From NCBI GenBank assembly GCA_004214155.1, contig SGYQ01000002.1, forward strand, positions 81,429 to 145,428: 64,000 nt of DNA, in the 5' to 3' direction. Of this stretch, positions 36,776-45,459 are shown in pieces (within the stretch, counting starts at the first letter, position 1; every line of letters starts with the position of its first letter). This stretch comes from Burkholderiaceae bacterium. GTDB taxonomy: Bacteria > Pseudomonadota > Gammaproteobacteria > Burkholderiales > Burkholderiaceae_A. Below the pieces are notes generated by a model. The model had not been told where the DNA came from. It saw nothing but the letters and a program-made list of their open reading frames with translations, and made no database searches. A program made the translations under genes and the position numbers.

Positions 36776-37069
36776 ATGCTTGAATTGACTGTTCTCACTA
36801 AGGCTATATTAGAGTTTGTTTTGTTAACATATGCTGGCAGGGCTATTTTATATCTATTTGCTTTCGGAAAACATCATGACAACGTAATTTATCGAGTGTT
36901 TTCGCTAGTAACTCAACTACCGGAGCGCCTGGTATCCTATATTACAATAAAATCCATCCCTCAGAAACATTTGCCTTATTTTACGTTTATTTTTTGTCTT
37001 TCGCTGTGGATTGTCATGCTCGTTGTAAAGGTAATAATCGGTGGGCCCGCCAGTTTTAATATACAATAG
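36776..37069 (+). CDS. Unrecognised small membrane protein
   Basis: 97 aa from the ATG at 36776 (a start further upstream would lie inside tRNA-Leu). There are two strong hydrophobic segments, about residues 8-28 (AILEFVLLTYAGRAILYLFAF) and 68-90 near the C-terminus (FTFIFCLSLWIVMLVVKVII), joined by a basic loop with LVTQLPERLVSYITIKS. It ends five bases before the TPR gene, so both are probably one operon with the transporter genes. No function recognised. Confidence 0.6.
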   Translation: MLELTVLTKAILEFVLLTYAGRAILYLFAFGKHHDNVIYRVFSLVTQLPERLVSYITIKSIPQKHLPYFTFIFCLSLWIVMLVVKVIIGGPASFNIQ

Positions 37070-37074
37070 CGAAT

Positions 37075-37626
37075 ATGTTGACAAGATTACTGACGATCGT
37101 AGCAGATATTTTTGAAATTTTTGGCCAAACAAAACTTGCTGAACGTTGTTGGCGTAAAATTACAATCGTTCGTCCAGATGCGGAGAACTTAACCACAGCA
37201 GGTTTTATCTGCTTTAAAAACGGAAATTCTGAAAATGCTGAACAATTCTTTTTAGAAGCTTTAGATAAATGCCCTACTTATTATCAAGCACTTTTTAACC
37301 TAGGATTTCTCAGACAAAATGAAAATCTTCACCACGAAGCAATAGGCTTTTTTTCACAGGCTATCGCAATCAATGAAAAATGTGATGTTGCTTATTATGG
37401 TAGAGCACAGTCTTTCCTACAAAATGGGTTAACAGACAAAGCGATAGTGGATTTAAAACGAACAATTGAAATTCAGCCCTTCGCTCCTCATGCTTACTAC
37501 AAACTTGCTCACGCGTACGCGAAGACGAACAATTTGGAAAAATCAAAGCACATTATTCAGCGACTTTTAACATTTGAGCCACAGGTTGGTAACCAACTCA
37601 AAAAAGAGCTTAAATTGAAAACTTAG
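37075..37626 (+). CDS. Tetratricopeptide-repeat protein
   Basis: 183 aa, cytoplasmic, with about four TPR units. The consensus is clear in YYQALFNLGFLRQNENLHHEA, CDVAYYGRAQSFLQNGLTDKA and PHAYYKLAHAYAKTNNLEKS, each ending in a proline-containing helix turn. The N-terminal ~30 residues (MLTRLLTIVADIFEIFGQTK) are amphipathic. Such proteins scaffold complexes. Its position between a membrane protein and a symporter pair suggests a role near the membrane, but no partner is evident. Confidence 0.8.
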   Translation: MLTRLLTIVADIFEIFGQTKLAERCWRKITIVRPDAENLTTAGFICFKNGNSENAEQFFLEALDKCPTYYQALFNLGFLRQNENLHHEAIGFFSQAIAINEKCDVAYYGRAQSFLQNGLTDKAIVDLKRTIEIQPFAPHAYYKLAHAYAKTNNLEKSKHIIQRLLTFEPQVGNQLKKELKLKT

Positions 37627-37630
37627 TGTT

Positions 37631-37903
37631 ATGAAAGAGAATAATCCTATCAAACATAAATATTGGAGCAAGTTAAAAACAATAACTGTAGTTTTAATCG
37701 TTTTGTGGTTTATTCCAACATTTGTAATTTCGTTTTTTGCAAACGAGCTCACCTTTGATTTTTTTGGATGGCCGTTTTCTTTTTGGGTGGCCGCCCAGGG
37801 GTCGCAGTTAATTTACCTGCTCATTGTTTGGATTTATGCATCATTCGTGAATAAACTGGATAAAACTTATTTGAATGAGTTACAGGCGCCTGAGAGAAAT
37901 TAA
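37631..37903 (+). CDS. DUF4212 small subunit of a sodium:solute symporter
   Basis: 90 aa with two transmembrane helices (about 17-37 and 52-75) and the family pattern FDFFGWPFSFWVAAQGSQ. DUF4212 genes lie directly before SSS-family symporters of the VC_2705 type and are thought to be a partner subunit. The stop overlaps the symporter start (TAATG), giving coupled 1:1 synthesis. Confidence 0.9.
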   Translation: MKENNPIKHKYWSKLKTITVVLIVLWFIPTFVISFFANELTFDFFGWPFSFWVAAQGSQLIYLLIVWIYASFVNKLDKTYLNELQAPERN

Positions 37904-39879
37904 TGGTCAAACTATTTAATCCTGAACTTCCCCAGAGTTCTTTTGCAAGCAGGTTAAAAAAGGTTTATGGCTTATACACGCTCGGCTTTATAAGTTTTTG
38001 TGTGGTGCTCGCTGTTTTAGAACAGTTAGGTCTACCCCAGGAATTCATTGGCTACACATTTCTATTCGCTACCATTTTTTTATATGCAGGAATTGGCTTT
38101 CTCAGTAAAACTAACGAACCTGACAATTACTATGTAGCTGGTAGAAGGGTCCCAGCGTTATTTAATGGAATGGCTACCGGCGCCGACTGGATGTCGGCTG
38201 CCTCATTCATAGGAATGGCCGGCGGTCTGTATGTCGGAGGTTATAAAGCTCTTGCTTTTATAATGGGGTGGACAGGTGGATATGTCTTTGTCGCGCTCCT
38301 TTTAGCACCATTCTTGAGGAGATTCGGCCAATACACGATTCCTGATTTTTTAGGAACAAGATATGGTGGTTCCCTTCCACGTCTGATTGGAATTTTTGTA
38401 GCAGTTCTGTGCTCGTTTACGTACGTTGTCGCACAAATCAAGGGAGTTGGTGTTATCACAACAAGGCTTACTGGTGTTGAATTCGAGGTTGGTGTTTTTT
38501 TGGGGCTTGCCGGAATTTTAGTTTGCTCCTTTCTAGGAGGGATGAGGGCTGTTACTTGGACACAAGTTTCCCAATATATCGTTTTAATAATTGCTTATTT
38601 AATACCTGTTGTGTGGCTTTCTGTAACACAAACCGGGAACCCAATCCCTCAGATATCCTTTGGCCAACAGTTGCAAAAAGTATCTGCCCTGGAAGATAAG
38701 ATTAATTCAGACCCAGCTGAAGTTGAAGTTATGAAAATGGTTGCGGACGCAAAACAAAAACTTTTAGATGACCAAAATAATAATGGGGAAAAGCTTAACG
38801 AAGATCAGAAAAAAGAACTTAAAGTAATTGCTAAAGGGGCATCAGCCTCTCCTAGACCACATGCAGATCCTTTTATTGGAGAGACTCAAGAAGATATCAA
38901 TTTAGAAAAGAAGAATTTCTTCGCACTTATCATTTGCTTAACTTTAGGGACTGCTTCCCTACCGCACATATTAATGAGGTACTATACGACTCCATCTGTG
39001 AGTGAGGCTCGAACCTCGGTCACTTGGTCCTTGTTATTTATTCTTCTGCTGTATCTAACGGCACCTGCTCTTGCTGTACTGGTTAAATTCGTAATTTACA
39101 ATGATATTGTTGGGTCTTCGTTTGCAAGTTTACCCATGTGGGTAGAAAAATGGATGGCTGTTGATGCCAGCTTACTTTCCATATCAGACATAAACATGGA
39201 CGGAATCATACAACTGGCCGAAATTTCGATTCATAAAGATATAGTTGTTCTAGCAACACCCGAAATCGGAGGGTTACCATTTGTAATATCTGGGATGGTG
39301 GCCGCCGGGGGCCTAGCTGCTGCCCTTTCAACTTCTGACGGTCTATTGCTAGCCATGGCTAATGGGCTCTCGCATGACCTTTACTATAAGATGATTGACC
39401 CAAAAGCCTCTGTGAATAAGAGGGTTAGAATCTCCAAAACTGTGTTGTTAATAGTAGCCGTTTTAGCGGCTTTGGTTGCTCAACAAAACCCGGCGGATAT
39501 TTTGTTTTTGGTATCTGCTGCTTTCTCATTTGCTGCTTCAGGGTTTTTCCCGGCACTGATATTGGGAATTTTTTGGAAACGCACTACCAACGCGGGAGTA
39601 TCTTTTGGGATGTTAACGGGAATCTTTGTTACCTTTTATTACATGGCCATAAATCAACCATGGCTTCGTGAGCTTATTTTTAATATTCCAAAAGAGGCCC
39701 CTATCACTGACATATGGTTCGGGATTGATCCAATATCAGCAGGAATTTTTGGAGTCCCTGCTGGTTTCCTGATAACGATCCTAGTTTCTTTGGTCACAAA
39801 GGTACCACCGAAAGAGAACATTGATCTCCTTGAGAATGTTAGGTACCCTGAATTAAAGGAGAAGAGCACACAAAGCTGA
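37903..39879 (+). CDS. Sodium:solute symporter, VC_2705-type (SSS family)
   Basis: Inner-membrane secondary transporter for a small organic solute, often a carboxylate such as acetate. 658 aa with about 13 hydrophobic helices. SSS signatures: YYVAGRRVPALFNGMATGADWMS broken as YYVAGRRVPALFNG and ATGADWMSAASF (about 85-107), GGMRAVTWTQVSQY and STSDGLLLAMANGLSHDLYY. There are two hydrophilic inserts: a Lys/Glu-rich loop (about 255-335) and an EF-hand-like segment DINMDGIIQLAE at 429-440. It is translated from an ATG overlapping the DUF4212 stop. Confidence 0.9.
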   Translation: MVKLFNPELPQSSFASRLKKVYGLYTLGFISFCVVLAVLEQLGLPQEFIGYTFLFATIFLYAGIGFLSKTNEPDNYYVAGRRVPALFNGMATGADWMSAASFIGMAGGLYVGGYKALAFIMGWTGGYVFVALLLAPFLRRFGQYTIPDFLGTRYGGSLPRLIGIFVAVLCSFTYVVAQIKGVGVITTRLTGVEFEVGVFLGLAGILVCSFLGGMRAVTWTQVSQYIVLIIAYLIPVVWLSVTQTGNPIPQISFGQQLQKVSALEDKINSDPAEVEVMKMVADAKQKLLDDQNNNGEKLNEDQKKELKVIAKGASASPRPHADPFIGETQEDINLEKKNFFALIICLTLGTASLPHILMRYYTTPSVSEARTSVTWSLLFILLLYLTAPALAVLVKFVIYNDIVGSSFASLPMWVEKWMAVDASLLSISDINMDGIIQLAEISIHKDIVVLATPEIGGLPFVISGMVAAGGLAAALSTSDGLLLAMANGLSHDLYYKMIDPKASVNKRVRISKTVLLIVAVLAALVAQQNPADILFLVSAAFSFAASGFFPALILGIFWKRTTNAGVSFGMLTGIFVTFYYMAINQPWLRELIFNIPKEAPITDIWFGIDPISAGIFGVPAGFLITILVSLVTKVPPKENIDLLENVRYPELKEKSTQS

Positions 39880-39896
39880 CTTACAGAATTTTCAAG

Positions 39897-40475
39897 TTAT
39901 GACTTGGTATTATCAGATTTTTTTGTATCCATCATTTCCAGCGTATCCTTTAAATCTTTAAATTTTTGTGCAATATCTGGTGGGATTGTTGCCATAAGAT
40001 CATCCACCTCCTGAGAGTTCTGACTCCTAATGGATTTATTATTCTTTCGCTCAGTCTCCTTTTCCACTTTAGACAAAGAATCGGAAAATCTTTGTGAGGA
40101 GTTGTCTTCTCGTTTATCCAAAACAACTGGGTTGTCGACATTGTTTAAATCATCTATGTCTATAGCCATTTTGCCTTTAGAACTCAAATCTTTTAGAGGG
40201 AATTGAACATTGTTAAAACGCAATGTAAGAAAAAAAACTAAACTCAACAAAAACGTAAAAACAAACCAAATACAGATAAATGACGTGCTAGAGACCATAT
40301 CACCTAAAGCAATATCTATAAGTGCATTGAAAGTTGACAACCATGAGAAATTCAAGAACCAACTAATTCCGCCTGATGCTTCAGTCTTAATAACAAAAAC
40401 TATTAAAAACAAAGAGAGATTTATGCCAACCAATATTTTTGATATACTCGGTAGTAATCTTTTAACGTGGTTCAT
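39897..40475 (-). CDS. Unrecognised membrane protein with long charged tail
   Basis: 192 aa from the ATG at 40473-40475; the frame is open 87 bases further but would overlap the divergent gene. Two or three hydrophobic segments lie at about 10-32 and 52-85 (FICIWFVFTFLLSLVFFLT). A ~100-residue hydrophilic tail follows, rich in Ser, Asp and Lys, with a final helix FKDLKDTLEMMDTKKS. It forms a compact group with the coiled-coil gene and the ParA-type gene. No family recognised. Confidence 0.6.
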   Translation of the reverse strand: MNHVKRLLPSISKILVGINLSLFLIVFVIKTEASGGISWFLNFSWLSTFNALIDIALGDMVSSTSFICIWFVFTFLLSLVFFLTLRFNNVQFPLKDLSSKGKMAIDIDDLNNVDNPVVLDKREDNSSQRFSDSLSKVEKETERKNNKSIRSQNSQEVDDLMATIPPDIAQKFKDLKDTLEMMDTKKSDNTKS

Positions 40476-40487
40476 AATTTTACCAAA

Positions 40488-41015
40488 ATGAGTGACTCGC
40501 TTGAGCTTCCAAAAAAAGGGGTGAAAATTTATTCCCCGAACGATGGTTGGACCCACGATCAAAATGCTACTTTGAGTGATGACACCGTTCCTACGGATAA
40601 TGAGTCTACCAACGTTTCCACTGAAAATGCAACTGATAATTCTGTAGACAGTAAGAAAAATGACTCTGTCAGCGAGCCCTTAGACGAAAACATTAAACAT
40701 TTAGCAGTTGGTGACGCACTAGAACAGTTATTTGAAACGTTAAATAAAACAACCAGCTTTTCATCCTCTTCCGATATGCCTACGTGGAAAGAGGTTGCTG
40801 AACTCAGCAGACAGATGGAGGAGAAGTTAGATTTAAGAAGAGAAGTGTTAGAAAAGCTGTCGTTATTAGATGAAGATATACAGGATACCCGGAAATCATT
40901 GTTAAAAACGCTAAAAGCCCTTGGCAAAACAGAAAATGATAAACTTTCTGCTGCCACAGTAAGGGCAAGTGTAAGTGCGATGGCTATCGATGTATTAGCA
41001 AAAAAATTGACCTAA
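40488..41015 (+). CDS. Unrecognised coiled-coil protein, candidate ParA partner
   Basis: 175 aa from the ATG at 40488. The N-terminal ~65 residues are Asp/Ser/Thr/Asn-rich and probably disordered, after MSDSLELPKKGVKIY. The C-terminal part is helical, with a coiled coil at about 100-140 (LSRQMEEKLDLRREVLEKLS) ending in SAMAIDVLAKKLT. It ends base-to-base against the convergent ParA-type gene and starts 12 bases from the divergent membrane protein. A short basic N-terminus plus disordered linker plus coiled coil is the layout of adaptor proteins that stimulate ParA-type ATPases; this is inference. Confidence 0.6.
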   Translation: MSDSLELPKKGVKIYSPNDGWTHDQNATLSDDTVPTDNESTNVSTENATDNSVDSKKNDSVSEPLDENIKHLAVGDALEQLFETLNKTTSFSSSSDMPTWKEVAELSRQMEEKLDLRREVLEKLSLLDEDIQDTRKSLLKTLKALGKTENDKLSAATVRASVSAMAIDVLAKKLT

Positions 41016-42083
41016 TTACTTCGTAGAATTCTCTTTACGAAGAAACTTCGGAGGCTTGCCCAAAACCTTTCTTGAAATAGATAAGATTGGTTGTGGCTCT
41101 TTTCTTACCAGCTTTTGTTTTCCATACGTGCCCTCAGCATAATTCTCATCCTGCGCAAGAGTTTTGTTATCAAAAAAATTCGATTCCTGAAATAATCCTA
41201 AATGTGGTTCAGATACTTCCTGAATATTTTGTGATTCTCGGCTAGTTATTCTGCTACCCGTTGATATCCTCAATAAATTCTGCTTAGCTTGTTCCTCTAA
41301 ATTTGTTACAGAATTTTTTTGCTTATTCAAAGTCCTAATTGCATCAGTCTTCTTGATATTGTAGCTAAGCGATGACGCAAGTTTCGCTCTTGAAGGTTGA
41401 GACGGGATATTGTTATTTTTAATCTTACTAAAATGAATCCTAGCAACCTGTTCAATAGATTCACAAAAAACTCTAAAGGAATTCGAGAGTTTGTGATTCT
41501 TTAAATCTAGTAAAAATTTAACGCCAAAGTTTTTTTTTGCCTCCATCGAGTCAATAATTGGTGGAGTTAAAAGGAACCCGAAAGGAAACCGTTCCGTGTT
41601 GTGTTTGAACTTCAATGCCTGGTCTCCTCGCACCCTACTGGGGACGATAACAAGGGATGGACTCTGGAAAGATTGGAAAACCCACTCATGGCGAGCGGCA
41701 AACTCCATGGTAGCAATTAATTCAACCTCTGAGATGGCCGTGGGTAAAACAACAATATCAAAATCTAGCATCATCTCCGAATCAAAAACATCAAACCAAG
41801 TTAAATCAGCAATAACAATTTCAGATCTCCCATAAACCCCTTGTACGATCTTTCTAGATTCTATTAATATTCTGTTAGCCCCTCCTGACAAGGGTAGGGT
41901 TCCCTTAAAGACTGTAATTCTCTGTGGTTTAATCGACCGAACCCATTTGCTGGACGAAGCCTGTGTGTCAAAATCTACTAGCGTCGTCCGTTTATTTAAG
42001 GTTGATGCGAAATAGTGTGCTAGGTTAGCAGATATTGTACTCTTGCCAACACCACCTTTTTGGTTTGTGATTAAAATTCTCAA
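41016..42083 (-). CDS. ParA/MinD-family ATPase
   Basis: 355 aa. The deviant Walker A motif TNQKGGVGKSTISANLAHY (about residues 6-24) has the signature lysine of ParA/MinD proteins; Walker A' is LVDFDTQASSSKWV and Walker B is VIADLTWFDVFD. The ATPase core ends at about 235; a ~120-residue Lys/Gln/Ser-rich C-terminal extension (VLGKPPKFLRKENSTK at the end) is not usual. Start is TTG 42081-42083 behind AGGAAG at six bases, which beats a TTG 18 bases upstream. No parB or parS is visible and the chromosomal parA neighbours (gidB, parB) are absent, so it probably positions something other than the chromosome. Confidence 0.82.
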   Translation of the reverse strand: MRILITNQKGGVGKSTISANLAHYFASTLNKRTTLVDFDTQASSSKWVRSIKPQRITVFKGTLPLSGGANRILIESRKIVQGVYGRSEIVIADLTWFDVFDSEMMLDFDIVVLPTAISEVELIATMEFAARHEWVFQSFQSPSLVIVPSRVRGDQALKFKHNTERFPFGFLLTPPIIDSMEAKKNFGVKFLLDLKNHKLSNSFRVFCESIEQVARIHFSKIKNNNIPSQPSRAKLASSLSYNIKKTDAIRTLNKQKNSVTNLEEQAKQNLLRISTGSRITSRESQNIQEVSEPHLGLFQESNFFDNKTLAQDENYAEGTYGKQKLVRKEPQPILSISRKVLGKPPKFLRKENSTK

Positions 42084-42174
42084 AAAAAACTTCCTAAACA
42101 AAACTCGTCAATAAACTTGGAGTGACGACACCCTCTATGTTAAATCGTCACAAGTGAACGAAACTTAATACAAA

Positions 42175-42245
42175 AGGCGGGAGCCGGAATTGAACCGGCG
42201 TTCACGGCTTTGCAGGCCGCTGCATTACCACTCTGCCATCCCGCC
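42175..42245 (-). tRNA. tRNA-Cys (anticodon GCA)
   Basis: Acceptor GGCGGGA pairs with UCCCGCC, discriminator U as required by CysRS, anticodon loop CUGCAAA with GCA, T arm GCCGGUUCAAUUCCGGC. CCA is not encoded. It lies 29 bases after tRNA-Gly on the same strand. Confidence 0.95.
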
Positions 42246-42274
42246 ACCGTACTGTGCGAACCACACGATCAGAT

Positions 42275-42350
<76 letters not shown>

Positions 42351-42387
42351 ATTCCCTTAATTGTACATGTAAAAAAAAAAGAGATGG

Positions 42388-42963
42388 TTAAAATTCGTCT
42401 TTCATGTTTCTATCATTCATAGCGATAATTATATAGTTGAAAAATGATATTACTGTAAGAATTGCAGCAAAACCTACTAACCATGTGCCAATTATCCGGC
42501 AGTCAATTTCCGGTATTAAAAGATTGGAATTGTAAAGTAGACATGGCAAAGCAACCATTTGTGAGCATGTCTTTAATTTCCCTAGCATATCAACCCGCAA
42601 ACCCTTTTTTGAGCCCAGTTTAAGCATCCATTCTCTTAGAGCTGACACTGCGATTTCTCGTCCCACGATTATAATTCCTAGGATAGGGTCTACCCGTTCA
42701 AGATCCACAAGAATGATCAATACTGTACAAATCATTAGTTTATCTGCTACTGGATCCAGAAAGGCTCCAAAAGAAGAAATCTGATTCAACCTCCTTGCTA
42801 ACCAACCATCTAACCAATCTGTAAGACTTGCAATTACAAAAACAATTGTTGCCAATATATTTTTTGTCGTTTCTACCATTTCAAAAGGACCGTAAATGAT
42901 CAACAACAATACGGGAATTGCAAAAATTCGAGTAAATGTTATCACGGTTGGTAAGGTAAACAT
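42388..42963 (-). CDS. pgsA: Phosphatidylglycerophosphate synthase
   Basis: Inner-membrane enzyme joining CDP-diacylglycerol and glycerol-3-phosphate, the first committed step to phosphatidylglycerol and cardiolipin. 191 aa from the ATG at 42961-42963. The CDP-alcohol phosphotransferase signature DG-x2-AR-x8-G-x3-D-x3-D is visible as DWLDGWLARRLNQISSFGA followed by FLDPVADKL (about 40-68). About five hydrophobic helices. It lies after uvrC and before tRNA-Gly. Confidence 0.95.
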   Translation of the reverse strand: MFTLPTVITFTRIFAIPVLLLIIYGPFEMVETTKNILATIVFVIASLTDWLDGWLARRLNQISSFGAFLDPVADKLMICTVLIILVDLERVDPILGIIIVGREIAVSALREWMLKLGSKKGLRVDMLGKLKTCSQMVALPCLLYNSNLLIPEIDCRIIGTWLVGFAAILTVISFFNYIIIAMNDRNMKDEF

Positions 42964-42975
42964 AAGCAATTTAAA

Positions 42976-44814
42976 TTATTGATGAATATATGCGTAAATC
43001 TTACCAGCAAGCTCCATGGAAACTCCATTAACGCTGCAAAGTTCGTCGACAGATGCCTTCTCAATCTCCCTCAAACCACCAAATCTTGCCAACAATCTTT
43101 TTTTTCTAACAGCCCCTATTCCTTCAATTTCATCAAGAATAGATCTTTTGGATGTTTTTATTTTATTATTTCTCATCCCCAAAATTGCATATCGGTGGGC
43201 TTCATCCCTAAAATAGGCGAGAAACATAAGTGCGTTTTGATCTGGCTGACCTAGACCCTTGTTTTTCTTATCAAAAAAAACTGTCTCCAAACCAACCTTT
43301 CTACCCTCCCCTTTTGCAATACCTACAGTTATAACACCCAAAATACCGTTATCATCCAAAACCTCCTCCGCTATTGCTAACTGTCCTTTGCCTCCATCGA
43401 TTATTAGCAAATCAGGGATTTCTTGAGCTTCCTTAAATCGCCTGTTTAGAGCCTCTTTTAATGAACCGTAGTCGTCGTTCGCCCTGGCAGTCTTGATCTT
43501 ATATTTTCTGTACTTAGATGGTTGCAAAGTGCAATTTTGAAATACTATGCAAGAACAGTAGGTTGCTTCACCGGAGAGATGGCTCACATCGAAACATTCT
43601 ATCCTAAATCTTGATACTTGCTCATGGTTTAAACTAAGACCAAGAAAACTTATTAGGTACTGCAGTCTATCCTTAAGACTATCAGCTTCCAACGCTTTTC
43701 TTACTAACGCTTGATTCAAGTTTTGTTTAGCTAGCTCCGCCAAATTAGCCTGTGCTGACCTTGGGGAGAATATAAGCTTGGGTTTTTTTTCAATCCTTAA
43801 ACCTCTTGGAGAGAAATCTAACCATTTATTAAAATTGTCGATAGCCGACTTATCATTGACAACAATTACCGGCGGAAACGTTTTTTTTTCGTAGTACTGA
43901 ATTAAAAAATAAGTTAATGCTTCAGTTAAAATCTCTTGGGAATTAAGCCCCATTCTCTCTGAATTTTGAGCAAAGGAAATTCTATCGCCCAAATACCGCC
44001 CCCCCTTTACCGTAGCGGTATTTATCGCTACAAAAATACCGTTACTTGCAACCACAAAAATATCACAGTCTTGATCATTGGATGACTCCATATTATTTTT
44101 TTGAATAATTTTTGACAAAGCGGTGATTTGATCTCGGTACTCTTTAGCCTTTTCAAACTTTAGGGATTTTGAAGCTTTCTCCATAAGAATTTTTAACTCA
44201 CCGAAAATTTCAGAAAAATTCCCATTTAGGAATGAGATTGATCTTGTCACGTCTTCTGCATAATCAGTCTCTGATATCAATCCAACACAAGGCGCACTGC
44301 ACCGATTTATTTGGTGTTGTATACATGGTCTGGACCTATTAGAAAATATAGAATCCCTACAATCCCTGAGCTTAAAAATTCTTTGGAGTATCTGTATACT
44401 CTCCTTGACCGCCCAGGCATTTGGGTACGGGCCAAAAAATTTATCTGAAGTTTCCGTGTTGCCTCTAAAAAAAGAAATGCGTGGGAATTTATGGTTGCTT
44501 ATTTTGAGTAAAGGGTATGATTTATCATCTCGAAATAAGATGTTATAGCGAGGCATAAGTGTTTTTATCAAATTATTCTCAAGAAGCAATGCTTCTGACT
44601 CTGACCTAACCTCGGAAAATTCTATACTTGCAAGCTTTGAAAGCATGTGTGAAGTACGTGGACCGTGACTTCCTTTAGAGAAGTAGCTAGACACTCTCTT
44701 TTTTAAATTTTTCGCCTTGCCAATATACAAGATCTCTTTGTCACTTCCGAAAAACTTATATACACCGGGTGTTTTCGGAAGAATTTTAATCACATCAGAA
44801 AATTTTTGGCTCAT
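42976..44814 (-). CDS. uvrC: UvrABC excinuclease subunit C
   Basis: Makes the dual incisions in nucleotide excision repair. 612 aa, full length. The N-terminal GIY-YIG nuclease domain has PGVYKFFGSDKEILYIGKAK (about 15-34). A UVR motif KSLKFEKAKEYRDQI lies near residue 205, followed by the UvrC homology/RNaseH-like endonuclease (IECFDVSHLSGEATYCSCIV, DLLIIDGGKGQL) and a C-terminal HhH (IEGIGAVRKKRLLARFGG). Cysteines around 154-175 are intact. Confidence 0.97.
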   Translation of the reverse strand: MSQKFSDVIKILPKTPGVYKFFGSDKEILYIGKAKNLKKRVSSYFSKGSHGPRTSHMLSKLASIEFSEVRSESEALLLENNLIKTLMPRYNILFRDDKSYPLLKISNHKFPRISFFRGNTETSDKFFGPYPNAWAVKESIQILQRIFKLRDCRDSIFSNRSRPCIQHQINRCSAPCVGLISETDYAEDVTRSISFLNGNFSEIFGELKILMEKASKSLKFEKAKEYRDQITALSKIIQKNNMESSNDQDCDIFVVASNGIFVAINTATVKGGRYLGDRISFAQNSERMGLNSQEILTEALTYFLIQYYEKKTFPPVIVVNDKSAIDNFNKWLDFSPRGLRIEKKPKLIFSPRSAQANLAELAKQNLNQALVRKALEADSLKDRLQYLISFLGLSLNHEQVSRFRIECFDVSHLSGEATYCSCIVFQNCTLQPSKYRKYKIKTARANDDYGSLKEALNRRFKEAQEIPDLLIIDGGKGQLAIAEEVLDDNGILGVITVGIAKGEGRKVGLETVFFDKKNKGLGQPDQNALMFLAYFRDEAHRYAILGMRNNKIKTSKRSILDEIEGIGAVRKKRLLARFGGLREIEKASVDELCSVNGVSMELAGKIYAYIHQ

Positions 44815-44825
44815 ACGGTATTTTA

Positions 44826-45446
44826 TTACGCCGGTATAACTTTCTCAATTTCTTTGATTATTTTCTTTAAGATTATTATAAACATTTCTGGTGTAAGTCT
44901 TTTTGTTGATATATTTCTTTTACTTGGGTGATAGCTATCAAAAATAATTCTTTGACCAATCCTAAATGAATTTCCATGTTGAAACTTTACAATAATATCT
45001 TCTTTACAAGCTCTCACCACGGAATTATGTGCAACCGCTCCCAGACACAGTATAAAGTTAGGCTGGATAACAGAAATTTCTTTCTTTAAATATCTTAAAC
45101 AATTATTTATTTCAGACTGTAGCGGACGATTTTCTGGCGGAAAACACTTTACTGCGTTCGTAATGCAATAGTTGATTGCTCCTGACTTTCTCTCTCTATG
45201 TAATCTAAAACCATTTTCCTCGAGACATTGCTTTAAAAATCTACCTGCAAAATCTCCATCAAAGGGTAACCCAGTCGCATTGGCACCATGTAATCCTGGC
45301 GCAAGACCTACTATTAAAAAGTTTGTTTTTTCATAGCCATCGGAAAGCACTGGTCTATTGTAATAGGTGGGGAATTTTATAGAGTTTTCTTTTCTTACAG
45401 TTACTAGTCTTTCGCAATCCACGCAATCATTATCTGAAACTTCCAT
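44826..45446 (-). CDS. Uracil-DNA glycosylase, family 5 (UdgB type)
   Basis: Removes uracil and related deaminated bases from DNA. 206 aa. N-terminal CVDCERLV and mid-protein Cys residues fit the Fe-S cluster of family 4/5. Motif 1 is LAPGLHGANATGLPFDGDFAG (split as LAPGLHGANATG and PFDGDFAG), with the family-5 Ala in place of the catalytic acid, and motif 2 is SYHPSKRN. It lies between uvrC and nagZ, adding a base-excision enzyme to a repair neighbourhood. Confidence 0.88.
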   Translation of the reverse strand: MEVSDNDCVDCERLVTVRKENSIKFPTYYNRPVLSDGYEKTNFLIVGLAPGLHGANATGLPFDGDFAGRFLKQCLEENGFRLHRERKSGAINYCITNAVKCFPPENRPLQSEINNCLRYLKKEISVIQPNFILCLGAVAHNSVVRACKEDIIVKFQHGNSFRIGQRIIFDSYHPSKRNISTKRLTPEMFIIILKKIIKEIEKVIPA

Positions 45447-45459
45447 ACATTTGTACTCT

